Shown in pieces: positions 24,033 through 37,195 of a stretch of 64,000 nucleotides of DNA. Source of the stretch: Intoshia linei (Eukaryota > Orthonectida > Rhopaluridae); NCBI GenBank assembly GCA_001642005.1, contig LWCA01000014.1, positions 23,421-87,420 of the forward strand. The letters are read 5' to 3'. The notes beneath the pieces were generated by a model, which searched no databases, was not told the DNA's origin, and saw only the letters and a program-made list of their open reading frames with translations. Each line of letters starts with the position of its first letter. Positions within the stretch are counted from its first letter, which is position 1. A program made the position numbers and the translations under genes.

Positions 24033-27000
24033 AAAATTGAAAACGACATAAAAATTGAATCATCTGATATACTAAAAAAGTTGGATAGTTTGAGAATAAA
24101 TGCAAAAAATGAAATGGAACACATTAGTTTAAATGTATTATATATTATTTTATTTTTATATTAAAGCATATACAATTTAGTATAAAAATTGCGAATTGAG
24201 TGAAATTTACAATATTAAAGATAATATAATAAATTGTTATCAGGAATATAACGAAAATATATCAACTCTTTTAAAATTTCATACAGACTTGGAAAAGAAA
24301 AGATTAATAGATATAAAAAAATATTTTCAATGGTTTTATGTCAAAGCAGTACGCTAATTCTTATTATTTATTTTATATTTTATATTATTAATTATATTTA
24401 TTATGATATACAATTTTGAAAATTTAGATTAAAATTGCTTATCTCACCGAAAGTGAAATTCGCTCCTTAATAGAAAGTAGAACTCAAGTAATTACATTTT
24501 TTTATTTGAGATTTTGAAAAAAAATTAATTTTAGAAAATTAATATACATTTAATAAGTAATAAAAGATATTATTATGATATAAATTACGCATTAACTTCA
24601 ACAAGTATATATGAAGAGAAAAAACTGATGGATGAGTGGGAGAATATCAAAAAGAAATGGAAAATATGCAAAATTGATACCATTATTGAAAATTTTGAGT
24701 ACGTAGTACACATAATTTTGACATTACAATTTTAAAAATATCGAAATTTGCAAATTTTTGTTTTCATGTATATTTTAGGCTCAACGTCAAACTTCAAATT
24801 TCACAAATTTACGCAATTATAATTCAAGTTTTTGATAAAACGTATAATCAAAATTACAAAACAGAAGAAAAATTGAATAATATCAATGCAGAACTAAGGT
24901 ATTATATTATAATTTATTTAAAATTTTTTTTTTAATCAAATTAATTTTTTAATATAAAATTCATTATTTCGTTATTATTTTATTTCACATAAATATTATA
25001 TTTAGAGAGTTTGCTCCACCAAAAATAAACAAACTTTATGTGAATAATATGCAAAAAAAATATACATTACTAATTAATGAATACGAAACCAATTTTATAG
25101 AATGTATAAAACATATGGAAAATATCTTTGAAATCGATTATAATAGAATTATTGAATATACGGATGGAGTGATTTTAGAGATTACTAATTGTAATAATGA
25201 TGAAAAATCATCGATAGTGTCTTATTCTGGCAGTGAATCAGAAACCTCTTATGTCGAATCCATAAAAACTAAATGCATGAAAACTTTGGCTTTACACAGA
25301 CAATTATGCGAAAACGAATTGATTATTATTGATGTACTTAACTTTCATTAAAAAATGAAATAATAATGAATTATACGCATTTAGACATTTTATGACAATT
25401 TAAGTAAGTACCAAAAGAAAAATATGCGACAAGTGTTTGATAAGTGTAAATTAATAGTGAGATTTTGGGATTTTCATGTAGAAAAAACAAAAAAAATATT
25501 ATCAGATGCTGATACTAAACTATTTACACTTCGAGATAATTTTCAAAATCAAGACAACGTAAGCAAAATTTTATAAATTGTATGATAATATATGCGTTTA
25601 AGTGCGGCGATTGTGCGTAGGCCATTCTTTAAAAAATATTAAAAAAATACAATTTGGGTTTGATAATTTTGATCACTTATGGGCAAAATTTTTTTTAGCA
25701 TTTCTAGTTTTATTACTAGCAAAATTAAAAATTTTTTTTATTTTTGTAAAATACATTATTGCAGAATTACCAGATGTTAGGATTATATCCAAAGCCTAGA
25801 CGACCGCTAAATTATTATTTTTGAAATCCCATTTTTGTCCCACCATTAATAAAATTTAATATTATTTAATAAAAAATACTGTTTTAAGCCTTTTATGTAA
25901 AAATCTTTCTTCTTACGATTTTAATAAAAATCCGAAAAAATTACACACATAGCAGCACTTTAGTTCACCTGTAGTATAAATGTAATGTAACATAAATTGA
26001 ATTTAGGCGGTGGAACACTCATTAACAATTTTAATTGAAAAATTGAAACAAGAATCTAATGATAAATCACTCTCCACTGCCCTAAAAAAGATATCAGATC
26101 AATTAGAAAATATAGATAAAATGTTTGTTTTTAATTAATTCACGTTAATTATTTAAATTTTACTTCATACTATTTATATTTTATAATTATATAAATTAAC
26201 GATACTGAAAAATTTTAATAAAGCTCTAATTAAAAAAATTAACAACTACTAAGGTAAAGCATAATATTTAGATATGAATCACATTACAATAAGCAATGCC
26301 TTACTGTTTCAGAAATACATAATTCCTTTAAATTTGAATTGGGTAGATACGAAAAGAGATTAATTAATCATTTTTCTTTAGTAAAAAGTGAGGTATTATT
26401 ACCATAAAACAATACTTATATATTATAAATTTTAGAAAAAAGTTGTTGAACCCGTTAAACAAGAAAATGTTAATATTAATGTATTTAATCTAGAAAAAGC
26501 AAGTTCAGACAGCGAAAATTCTGAAAAAAATGAAAATATGGAATATTTACAACAATCAGACGATTATTATATATGGGATTGTACATTACAATTTGTATTT
26601 GGTAAATTAATTTATCAGTGTAATGTAAAAATAAATCAAATTCACTATAAATATTGCTTTATTGGATAAATAAGAAGCGGGTTAGCTTAGAAAATTTTAA
26701 AATCCAATAAATACAACTGATTATTTAAATTTTTTTTATTTGTTGAGAAAAATGTTAAAATTTTTTCGAAAAGTCGAAAAGTCAAAATTTTTCGTCAAAA
26801 GTACGACTGCGCTGTACCGTTCAGGAGTATAAACATTTCAAATAAACTCTGAAATAAATATAAATAAATTTTTCAAAATGACTAATAAAATAAGATAAAT
26901 TAAAAAATTTTAAAAACTATTTTTTAATATCCTTACTTATATAGAACTCTTTATTTGTTGATCGGTGTGTGTTATTGTTTATTTCAATAACTAAGAGTCT

Positions 27001-30000
27001 TAGAATTTTAACAATTCCACATTTCTATTATAGTTTTTTCCCGGGTGAAAGTAAGATAAATTTCAATATTAGAAACTTACATCTTATCGGTCAAAAACCC
27101 CAATTATATTTTTTTTTATGAAAATCAAACCAACTTTAAAATTTAAAAAATATGCACTCTGATACAGATTTTAAAATCATAAATATTATCATAAATTTAA
27201 ATTTAAAAAAAAATATGTCTTCAGAGCCAAAACTCGAAATTACCCTTTTTTAAAAAAATGAGAATAGTCCCAGAATTTAAAAAAAAATTACAGTTCATAT
27301 AGTTATCTTTAGATATTATACACAAAATTGTTTTTTACATTTTAAATTTTAATTTTTAGTGAAACTTTTTTTATCATATTTTAAGGGGGTTTTTTTGGGA
27401 AATTTTTTTGTACCAAATGTTAAGAAAAGTTCTAGTTTTTTAATTTTAATTTTATTTGTAATATTTTATATACGAAAGTAACATGTGTAGAGTTTTAAAA
27501 ATATCAATATCTAAAGTAGTTTTTCGAAGATTAGATTTTAGAAATTAAGTTGTTCAGGGTAAAAACCACAAATTACCCATCCTATTTTTAAAAATAACAC
27601 GAGACTAGGATTTTTTAAAGTTTAAGTAGTATTCTAAGTTTAAAGTATAACTATAATTTGTGTGTCTATATGTGCATTATCGTTATTTTATAAAAAAAAA
27701 TCGAATATTTCTAGAATTTAAATAAGATCCAGTTACAATATATAAACAACAAAAGAATTTACTGTTTACTCTTTGTTTGGGGAAATTATTTCATATAAAG
27801 TAAAAATTTGATATAATTTTTCTAGAAATTAAAAATAAAAAATTGTCTTGACACGTTTGGGATAAATTCCGTTGAAGATTGGTAATAGTAAACTGTGGCA
27901 TTTTTATGTAATATTATAAGTTATTGGTAGAATAAGAGCTAGGTGATGTTTGTACGAAGTACAAAACAGCCAAGCTAGTATTATATATATAATGTATCTT
28001 TACTTTTGTTTTTTAACCCATTTTCCAATTATAAATTTAGATAATTATAAAAAGTCGAATGCAAAATACGATAATGCAATTTTACTCGATCATTTCAATA
28101 ATTACAGTCAAGATATTTATAATCGTGAATTAAATCGAAATTCAGAGGATATCATAAACTTGTATTTTAATTTATTTTTTATTATATATAACTTATTATA
28201 GATATGAAAAATTGTTTATGAAACATTATGAAAGTTATAAAATATTTAAAATAAAAGAAATTGATCAATATATAGAAGAAAAGGTTTGACATTTAAAAAA
28301 ATTTAAAATTAGTACAATTAGTCTACATAGTATACTAATAAATCCTTGTTAAATAACAGTTTAATTCCACGTTAACAGAATATTTTATAAACTAATTTGT
28401 AATTAAAATAATTAATTTCAAATTAAACATTTCTTTTTATAATATGCTATGTCTTTGAATTGGCTATCGTAAATACCAAACTTTCATTAAAACTTTTTAA
28501 AAAACATTACAAAATATAAAAAGGAAATATTTTAATTTTTCAACTACAGTCAAATTTAATTAGTTTGGATATTAAAAAAAATTAATAATTACATACAAAC
28601 AATTGTATTTAAATTTTTTATATTGTTATTTCTAGACCATTGATTTCAAGTCATCTTTGGCTACCCACAAACTATTAAATTCAGCCAGATATGATAAAAT
28701 ATATACCAATGTGTACAATGTTAGAGTTGGTAATTTTTAAAAACATGATTCTAATTAAAAGTATTCAATGTTATTGGTAGAAGAATGCAATTTGCATCAA
28801 CAGCGTTTAAATAAACATATTGCTGGAGTGGAAACAGAATTGAGTCAATTTTACAAAACATTTCTTGAAAAAACTAACCGAGAAATGGAACAAAATCAGG
28901 TTTTGGAAAAACAATTGAAAATTTACGAAAAACAAGCCAATGAAGCAAAAACACAGAATGTGTAATTTTTTACATTATTTTAAAATTTCCCTATCTTTCC
29001 ATTTTTGAGAAGTGATAAAATGTTTTGACTTGTTTAAATATGGTAGCTTTTATGAAAGTACATCATAGTCACTATATGGTTGGCAAGGTCCGCCAAGTGC
29101 TTCCTTGATAGGTGTTTTTTTCGGAAATTTTATTAATATTCCATTTCTAACAATTTGCACCTATTATCTATATCGGTAGTTGGGAAACGCTGACATTTAG
29201 TCAAAATTATTATTTATCATAGATTGACATCAATTTCCAGTTCGTTTTATAATTTTACCAAAAAACATAAAGAAAAATGCAAAACTTCATTTGAAAAATT
29301 AAAATTGTACAGCACCAAAACCTTTGAAAAATTGAAAAAATCGTGCAAAATGTATTCATCGAATTGCGTGTAATTTAATAAAATTTCATTTTTGTATTCA
29401 TCATAATTATAGACATTTTAATGACGGAGGAAATTTTAATCAAGAAGAAACTGATATTGTAAAACAAGGAATTGAAAATATTGAAATGAATATTATAAAT
29501 AGTGATATTGAGGTACAAACTGAAATACAAAATTTAGAATTGCGCCAAATTTCTGAAATTTCTAGAATTACCAATGAATATGATGAAAGGTCATTATTAA
29601 TTTAATTTTTATTATAATACTTATTAATAATCGTTTAGTTTGCGTAATGTCATAGCTGATGTCACATTTGCTGATAAAATCAGTAGATGGAAAAGTAATG
29701 GCAAGATTAAACTAATGTCGGAAATGCTAAGAATTTCTACATTATTAAAAAATGCTCAACAAGACATTATTGTTTTCGATAAATTAGTTTCTAATAATAG
29801 AGTAATTTATATTTACATGCATACTGATAAATAATAATGGGTTTAGACCGGAGGTGGGAAGCATTAGATGTTAGAAGGCACCACTAACGTCATAGAAAAA
29901 ATTAAAAATAAGGCCGCATCTTTCTAAATGAAATGTAATTAAATACATCAGTGCTTCTCATGGGGTGAATAATTTTATTAGAGGTGAATACGAAAATTTT

Positions 30001-32341
30001 AGATGATTGGGGTGAATGATAAATTTTTGCATCGTCAATAAGGCCGCATTTTCCCCATCTCTAGTTTAGAAAAAATTCATTTTGATTGTGCTTGCGAATT
30101 ATAAAATTTGGTTCATTTTTTTGTTTTTACTGTTTGTACCCGTCAGTATCCACAAAATATTGTGTATACCCTTTGTTTTACTAAAGTTTTTAATAATTGA
30201 AGGAGATAAAATTATTTTTAATAAAATTCCTGTGGTTTAGTTCAAATTTGACAACAAACCCTATACTTGTAATTAAATTAGATACATTATATAAAGGATG
30301 ACACACATCAGATTTTTTTTTGAAATTTTCTTTCCAATAACGATAAATTTTATTAGATAATTCTTACCGTACTAACATTTACGTAATACTTAATTCTTAG
30401 CTTGGAGAAAAAAATTCGGATCAAATTTTTGAATATATACCATTAATCAAAAAGAAACTACATTACATATTATTGAATATAGAAAATCCCATGAAATACA
30501 ACGATATTATCATAATTAAGCAAGAAACAAGCAGTTTATATTCATTTTTTAATAACTAAAACATTATTAGATATTATGACATTTAACACGACAAATATTG
30601 CAAATTTAGTTTTAAACAAAAGTAATGAAGATGAAAGTTATAAAAGTTTAAAGAAATTAGTAGGGTAAAACAGATTACATAGTTAATAAAAAATTAAAAA
30701 TATTTTATAAATTTTTTAAAATAAATATGGGTTAATTTAATTTCTAGTTTGACAAAAGACATTACCATTCAACGTAAATCAAATGTGATTAAGCTGGCTA
30801 GTACTTATAAAAAAAAATAAATTAATTTAAATTTAGGGAAATGTTCTAAAATAAGTTTAAAACCACTTGAGAAATTAAAAAAGGCTGATTTGAAAAAAAA
30901 TTCAGCGTACTTTATCATTATTAACAATAATAATTGTTTAAATTGTAATTTAGAAATAGAAATAAAAAAATAAATAAAATAGATAATAAACATTTTATTT
31001 TTGGAATCCAAGCATCAGAAGACGAAAAAAATTATTGTAAAGTAATTAAAAATGTGAGAAATGAACTTCGAACGGTTTTAGATGGGTTACTAGCTGAAAT
31101 AGACGTACATTCAACTATTGTGCCGATAAACATGATAATTTTGTAGATTTACTATAGACAAAAGGGTACTAGGCCTAGTACAAGAGAAGGAATAGTTTAT
31201 GAATATTTTGATGATTGTATAGCTGATATTTTATCAATTATGACAAAATATTATGATGAAGCGGTTCAGAAGCATCAAGATATATTCATAACATTTTGTG
31301 ATAATGTACAACAATTTCAAAGCAGTTTAAAAATGATTCCTATTGGAGTTGTACAGGTAGAGTCCAAATGACTTTTATTGATTTATATAGGAAGAATTTT
31401 TGACACAATCTCGATCAATGAAATCATTTATTGATGAAAAATTAGCTGACCATCACAAAGAAATTAACAAATTTAATAAACAAATGGTAATCAACAATAA
31501 TGAATATTCATCTAGATTTTGTAGGAAGCTTTAGAAAAAAGTTTATACCCTGCATTTGGACACCCTAGTAAACGTTATAAATTGACAGAAATGAACGAAA
31601 TCGAACAAAAATTGTACTCTGAATTTATACAATATAATAAAGTGGAATTGGATAAGCACTTGGTAAAATAAATAAAATTCTATAAAACTAATATTTCATA
31701 GGAAATATCAATGTCTCATAAATCAATACTAAGTGAAATAAAAATGTTCACTGTAAAAATTATTGAAGAATCAGAAAACACAATATCTATAGAATCCATT
31801 ATCAAATCAGGTATATTTTTTAGTTAAAACAATCATTGTTGACTAGAAAAATATACTCAAGAAATTGGTGATTTATTAAATGAAAAATATTTCAATTACA
31901 TGGCCAACGTGGAACAAGGCGGCGACTACCAACCTATTGATTTAACGTTTATAGGCATTATTTTAATCTTTATAAAAATTACTTGCTTTTAGACAATTTA
32001 AAAAATATGCCCGATTTAAATGCGGATTCATTTGACAATAAGGATTTAGCAATACTTGAAAATAATGTTAATTTTTTAAAACTAGACATGGAGAAGATAG
32101 TATCAAAAATTGATATATCGTCTCTTAATGAACAAGATAAATGTACCGTCAAAATTATTATCAAATGTTTAAAGGTTCAAATTTAAAATATTATTATATT
32201 GTTTAGTTATTTATTTATAATTTTACACAAGAAAATCTACTCATGAAAATTAACGATTGTAAAAAAATTTATAATTCTCGATTCAAAGCACATACGGCAT
32301 GGGAATGTTGTTTACAAAATATTTTGGATTTGTACAATTAA
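24033..32341 (+). CDS. CCDC180: CCDC180-like coiled-coil protein, about 30 exons
   Basis: Large coiled-coil protein resembling CCDC180 (DUF4455 and DUF4456), which is linked to cilia. Exons placed: 24033-24134, 24181-24348, 24428-24487, 24535-24698, 24779-24898, 25006-25333, 25385-25558, 26007-26122, 26272-26392, 26436-26601, 28041-28161, 28202-28283, 28636-28719, 28762-28961, 29223-29369, 29413-29589, 29639-29801, 30401-30533, 30571-30664, 30748-30800, 30837-30906, 30954-31104, 31147-31356, 31391-31486, 31525-31662, 31702-31810, 31847 on, then two or three to the stop. Family-like stretches are LMDEWENIKKKWKICKIDTI, YYRQKGTRPSTREGIVYEYF and LYPAFGHPSKRYKL, the latter two in the DUF4456 part. 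The first exon with a start codon was not found. The exon from 31847 ends at a non-standard donor (a GC-AG intron would keep frame), and the last join is unsettled. No catalytic domain. Confidence 0.72.
25590..25960 (+). repeat. hAT MITE family M1 copy in CCDC180-like intron
   Basis: Shares AGAATTACCAGATGTTAGG, CCTAGACGACCGCTAAATT and CCACCATTAATAAAATTTA blocks with the copies at 34254-34800 and 57509-57977. The ends are degraded, so the borders are approximate. It fills most of the intron 25559-26006. Confidence 0.55.
26930..27700 (+). repeat. Dispersed AT-rich repeat R2 in CCDC180-like intron
   Basis: Forward copy, recognised by CCTTACTTATATAG at the left and repeated TTAGAAACTTACATCTTATC, TTAGAAATTAAGTTG and GAATTTAAAAAAAAATTACAG blocks. 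It sits in the 1.44-kb intron 26602-28040 together with a Helitron end. Confidence 0.5.
27880..27978 (+). mobile_element. Helitron-like 3' terminus (copy 4), best preserved
   Basis: The hairpin TTTGTAC-GAA-GTACAAA (27949-27965) is followed after nine bases (ACAGCCAAG) by CTAG and then a host T. This is a textbook Helitron 3' end (stem-loop then CTRR-T). It lies in a CCDC180-like intron, about 60 bp before an exon. The 5' end is not identified. Confidence 0.7.
29849..30063. mobile_element. hAT MITE (215 bp) in CCDC180-like intron
   Basis: Ends CGGAGGTGGGAAGC and the complement of GCATTTTCCCCATCTCTA are inverted, of the CAGAGGTGGGCAA type common in animal hATs. Flanks GTTTAGAC (29841-29848) and GTTTAGAA (30064-30071) match at 7 of 8 positions. 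Confidence 0.65.
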
Positions 32342-32815
32342 ATTGATTTTGTTTCACTATTTGCAGGTTCTTCAACTTTTGCTTCAGCTTCAGCAACAAT
32401 TTTCGGGTTGGTTGTTTCTTCAATTATTCGTTGTTCTTCTTGTTTTCTCAGATATAATGCAAATCGGCGTTTACGTTCTTTGTTTATTTCATGGATTAAA
32501 TCTTTTTTTATGATTTTATGTTTCAAACTTTTCAACTCTATATGAGTACGTAGCACTTTCTATGCAATTTATTAGTTTAATGAAATAATAATAAACCTTA
32601 GTGTTGTCACTCATATCAGAAACGTCATCACGAATTATTCGTCGGTCATTACAAAAACCAAAAATAATAGAAATTAATTTGGATACTATCAAGGCGCTCG
32701 CTAATGCTCCAATTGCAATCTAATTTTAGGATTTACAATTTATAATAAACAAAAATAACAATGGCTTGTGGTAGACCGTTGTATGGGTCGTACACGGGAA
32801 CAGAAATATTAGCTT
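32338..32815 (-). CDS. Unknown small membrane protein, 5' end not found
   Basis: Minus-strand exons 32751-32815, 32597-32719 and 32338-32559. The visible chain has SVPVYDPYNGLPQ, one strongly hydrophobic segment (AIVIF then IAIGALASALIVSKLISIIF), a polar stretch CNDRRIIRDDVSD, a basic helix KHKIIKKDLIHEINKERKRR and an Ala/Glu-rich tail. This suggests a single-pass membrane protein with a charged cytosolic coil. I do not recognise the family. The first exon was not resolved; several ATGs between 32816 and 32972 fail to give a matching phase. Its stop codon overlaps the stop of the opposite-strand CCDC180-like gene by two bases, so the two 3' UTRs must overlap. Confidence 0.5.
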
Positions 32816-32972
32816 CTAAATATAGCAGATTTGGAATATGTTATTATTTGTAAATACCACTTCCCGGTAAAATTGGTAAAGATGAAACAAACGAAACACA
32901 TAAAAATAAAATTAACATTAACCAACAAAGTTTCTATAATACTAAAATGACCCACATAGCAAAAAGGTTTAA

Positions 32973-35900
32973 TTACAAACAATTGTAACATTTCTGCAAA
33001 GTATTCAATTGTTTTAAATAAATATTGCTACTGTTGCTAAAGCTTGTATAAACTTGCAGAGTTTTTGGCATTATGTTTAATATTTTCCCGTATATATCTA
33101 AACGAAATTCAATACGTGCAAAAAAACACTACCTATTATGCATTTGATTGAATCTATTAAAATTGGTGTTGCGTGGTTTTTATACAAGTTTCTAAAATAA
33201 TGTCGGAATAGTATAATAATAATATACTCGATAAAGTAATTCAAAACTTTTTCAATGTATTCATCGCTTCTGTCTCGGAAAGCCTAATAGAAAATAGAAA
33301 AATATCATCACAATATACCATATCTAGTGAATCCCGTCTAATGAGCTCTCGTAGTACGGGTATAATTATCCATAAACTTCTTTTCTCACTCTAAACATAA
33401 TTATGTTTAAACAAAACAACTTTACCAAAAATACGCTATCAAATGCATTTTTATTGTTAAATTTCAAAAAACATTTATCATAAGATTGCAATTGCTTCGG
33501 GTTCTTTGGAATATATATTTTTTCATCCTAAAATGTAATGACTAAAAAATTGTAAAAATTACAATTTTTATAGTATCCTCTGAATTATGTTCAATTTTCA
33601 AACTTTCTAATTTGTTATTCAAGCTTCCTAATGCAATATATTTCTTATCATTCTATTTAATCAAAATAGTTTAAAAACAAAATATAATGAAATACCGATA
33701 TTGAACTGCATATTAAAGGATCAGTAGATGTATATGACGCAAATAAATTGAAATTTTCCATGTCATATATTCTCACACAACTAAATTATAAAAATATATT
33801 ATATGAACTAAAGTTCAAGAAAGGGTGCCAAACAGAGGTGGATCTAGGATTTTCAGCCAGGTGGGCTAAACTCATATAATGTATTTAAATTTGAATTTTT
33901 ATATTATAATTATTAATATATTTCTTTATTTATAATAATGTATATTATTTTCTAGTTTTCATTCTAATACATTCTTCTCTCGGTAGACAGCCCCCCTGCA
34001 CCTCATTTATATCCGATACTGGTGCCAAATTGGGTAATTCCTGATAATAATGGTAATGTTTAAACTATAATTCGAACCTTAACTTATTTAAAATAAAAAA
34101 TTATATAATTATAAATAATATTTAAAACATAAGATATTTTTACATTCAAAATAAGTTGAAAATACAAGCTAATTCCTCGTTAACAAAATAATTAACCCTG
34201 AACAAAAATATCTTTCGTTGACGGATATTATATAAATAATGTATACATTAAAAAAGTGGTTCCTGGTAAAGTAAAAATAAGACTGGGGATCTATGAAAAA
34301 TAAAATATAAAAAAATTTTGATCAATTTTTTTTTATTTTTATAGGAAAATTTTTCATATTTATTACAGACTTTCGAGGTGTTGATTATCCAAAATCCTAG
34401 ACGACCGTTACATAATCATTTCAAAAATTCCTCAGGGAAAAATTGACTTTTATCGATATTTTTTTGAAAAATTAACTTAATCAAACCACAAAAAAAAAAT
34501 CCAATTTTACCAACCCTAAAATAAAACTCCAATATTACCAACGCTTAAAAAAAATTTCCTCTTGTTCCAATAATATTTTGAAAACTACGATTATACTAAA
34601 TCTTAGCAACAACTTAATCCTAATCCAAAACACCAATAAAAATTAAAATTTTACCACCCCTCAATATAAAAATCCTCTTTTTCCAATATTTTTTTGAAAA
34701 AAATTTTCATCAATGTTTTATATTTCATGTTTCCCTTAGGGTCCAAAAAAATAAACATTTTGAAATTGCGATCCTTACACTATTTGAACTGGAAACACTG
34801 CATTAAAACAATGAAAATATTCTGATTTTCATTCAACTTATCCTATATTTGCAGGTCATTTCATATATTTAATAATCAATCATTATTAATCAAGAATAAA
34901 ATAAAATGTATTACGTACCTAAAGTTTTTAATTTGAACAGAAAAAGATTTAGTATAATTATGATGCTAGTAATTTTAAGTTAAAATTTAATGGAATTTTT
35001 GTACTTTAGAAAAATTCAGTCCGTTAATCAGGTATTTCTTTCCGTTCACGAGGAATTCCGTTACATAGGAATTAATAGAGATCAGATACATTATTACCAA
35101 TCAGACTTACACATTTCAATTTAAAGAAATATATTTTCATGTTAAAATAAATATACCGATCCAGAGATGTGTGCATAAACATGTTTTGATCATCGAAAAC
35201 TGTGAAACTGGTTATTGGTTTGTACCATTTTTGTGAAAAAATAATTTTTTTAGTATTGAAATCCAAAAGGTGAACCATATTGCCTTCTAAATTAATAAAT
35301 AATTTATTTATATTCATATTCAAATGGTACCTGCAATAAGTGCCAATTTTTGATGCTTTAATAGTTCAACTGTATAAACGGGGTTATCAAATTTATAAGT
35401 AAAAAAAGAAGAAATTGTGGGATCTCTAGTATCTATTAAACTAATTGAACAATCCTCTGAACCGGATAAGATCAAATGTTCGTTTAAGCGTTGAGTTGAT
35501 ATTGAATTTATTTTATCCTATAATAATTTAAATGTTATTACCAGTAAATAAATATATTTTTCAAGAAATTGGTTAATTAAAATAAAATAATAAATTTAAA
35601 CAAGTGCGACCTTTAACCACTGACTCTCATACCTTCAAAAATAAATAGTGGCATATTTATCAAATCATGATGACTAACCATTTCTTCATACTAAATATAT
35701 AATAAAATAAAACATACGCTATGAATTTGTTTATTATATAAAACATCGGCAGTAGAAATATCCCATAATCTTAAACAAGCATCTTGACCAGCAGTAGCTA
35801 ATACAACACCAGGATTGCCAACAAATGAAACAGATTCTATTGATCTAATAAATTTGATAATTTATCATCACATATTGATTTTCAGGACAATAAAATAGGT

Positions 35901-36858
35901 AAAATAAAACCCATGCATATTTTTATCTTTCATAAAAATACTACTTAGAAAATCAAAAATATACCCTAAATGACCATGAAATCTGCGTAGAACACTAAAA
36001 CTCTTGGCATTTACAATTGCAGCATGACCGTCTTCAGACCCAGTACAAATTAATCTATTATCAAATCTGAATTTGCAAGAATTAATAGGACTTTTGAAAC
36101 ATCCTTTGGATTTTATTTTTTCCAGATCGTAATTATATAAACAAATCTACATGTAAAATGTTCAAAAACATATTAATACAAAATATAAACCTGGGTAGCA
36201 TAAGAAATTAACAAAACTTCTTCATCAGTAGAAAAATTTACAGAGGTAACTTTATTATTAAAATTTATTGAAGCATTTGGCTAAACAAATCATTATATAT
36301 AAAATATAATATTGTATCTGAATTTTAGAATCAAAACGTAACTAAACAAATTTCATGCAATACCAAAATCAAATATTTCAAATATATTGTATGACAATTT
36401 ACGCTTATAACAACCCGGAAAAGGTAACGCGTAGTTTAACTGACGGATTTAAAATTTAAATTTAATTGCGGATAAATTTGTATTGTTGGATCAAATCAAC
36501 CATTAAACAAACTGGGAATATCAGGATGCTATTTTTTGGATGTTAGGTGTTTCACCCTATATTTTGCCCAAAATGTTGTATTAATACGTCATTTAAGTGT
36601 ATTTGTATTGTTTAACTTTTTTTTAAAAAAAATTGATGATCATTAGATAAAAAAAATTTTGAATGTGTCTTACATTAAAGTTTTAAAATTCAAAATCACT
36701 GATATACAAATAGGAAATTAATATATTTTAATTACCAAATATGTAACATTTTGATGAGTTCTTTGATTAGCATAGCTGGAGTCTATCGAAGTTATAACCG
36801 GAAAGAAACGTTTCTGTTTGTATTTATTTACAAAATGTACATCTTTCATTTGGGCCAT
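32973..36858 (-). CDS. UTP15: UTP15, small-subunit processome WD40 protein
   Basis: Nucleolar t-UTP/UtpA subunit needed for pre-18S rRNA processing. Minus-strand exons: 36736-36858, 36191-36280, 35965-36146, 35718-35844, 35331-35517, 35157-35286, 33696-33780, 33563-33652, 33426-33527, 33319-33390, 33228-33283, 33133-33191, 32973-33097. They sum to 1428 nt, an exact 475 codons plus stop. WD40 marks: RLICTGSEDGHAAIVNAKSF, VVLATAGQDACLRLWDIST, HLILSGSEDCSISLIDTRD, MHTSLDR|CVRIYDMENF. The UTP15 C-terminal domain follows: LQSYDKCFLKFNNKNAFDSV, VLRELIRRDSL, AFRDRSDEYIEKVLNYFIEN. A little shorter than human UTP15. The 1.4-kb intron 33781-35156 carries two hAT MITEs. Confidence 0.9.
33833..34021. mobile_element. 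hAT MITE (189 bp) in UTP15 intron, perfect duplication
   Basis: Ends CAGAGGTGGATCTAGG and the complement of TATCCGATACTG are inverted. Both are flanked by GTGCCAAA (33825-33832 and 34022-34029), an exact 8-bp duplication. Non-coding. Confidence 0.78.
34254..34800 (+). mobile_element. hAT MITE family M1 (547 bp), perfect duplication
   Basis: Ends AAGTGGTTCCTGG and CTGGAAACACTG are inverted and flanked by CATTAAAA on both sides (34246-34253 and 34801-34808). The interior shares GGGTCCAAAAAAATAAA, CCTAGACGACCGTTACAT and other blocks with the copy at 57509-57977. Family M1 has about five copies in this window. Confidence 0.78.
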
Positions 36859-37195
36859 TCAATTAAAAAGTAAAATAAAATTATAACAACCAACTGATAC
36901 AAATATAAATAACTATTTTAAATTTGAAATTTGAAATTTGATAAATAATGACGATAATGTATATAATTAGTGTAGTTGTGACAATATTTTTATTTAACTA
37001 ATGAAATTATTCATTATCGATCAAATTACAGTACAATAATTTATAAAATAACCCTTTGAGGAATATTCGTTATTTTAAAATGAGATTTGTTGTAAAATTT
37101 AAAATAAACTATGCGGAATTACATTTTATTTATTACACCACGTATCATTTTTGTACTAATATACTTTCTTAGTATGCTTTCTGGGTACTTTAATG

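Noticed and set aside
35600-35700. Open stretch YEEMVSHHDLINMPLF after a TTTAG in UTP15
   Set aside because: The flanking exons (35718-35844 and 35331-35517) join in phase and match UTP15 directly without it, so it is intronic.
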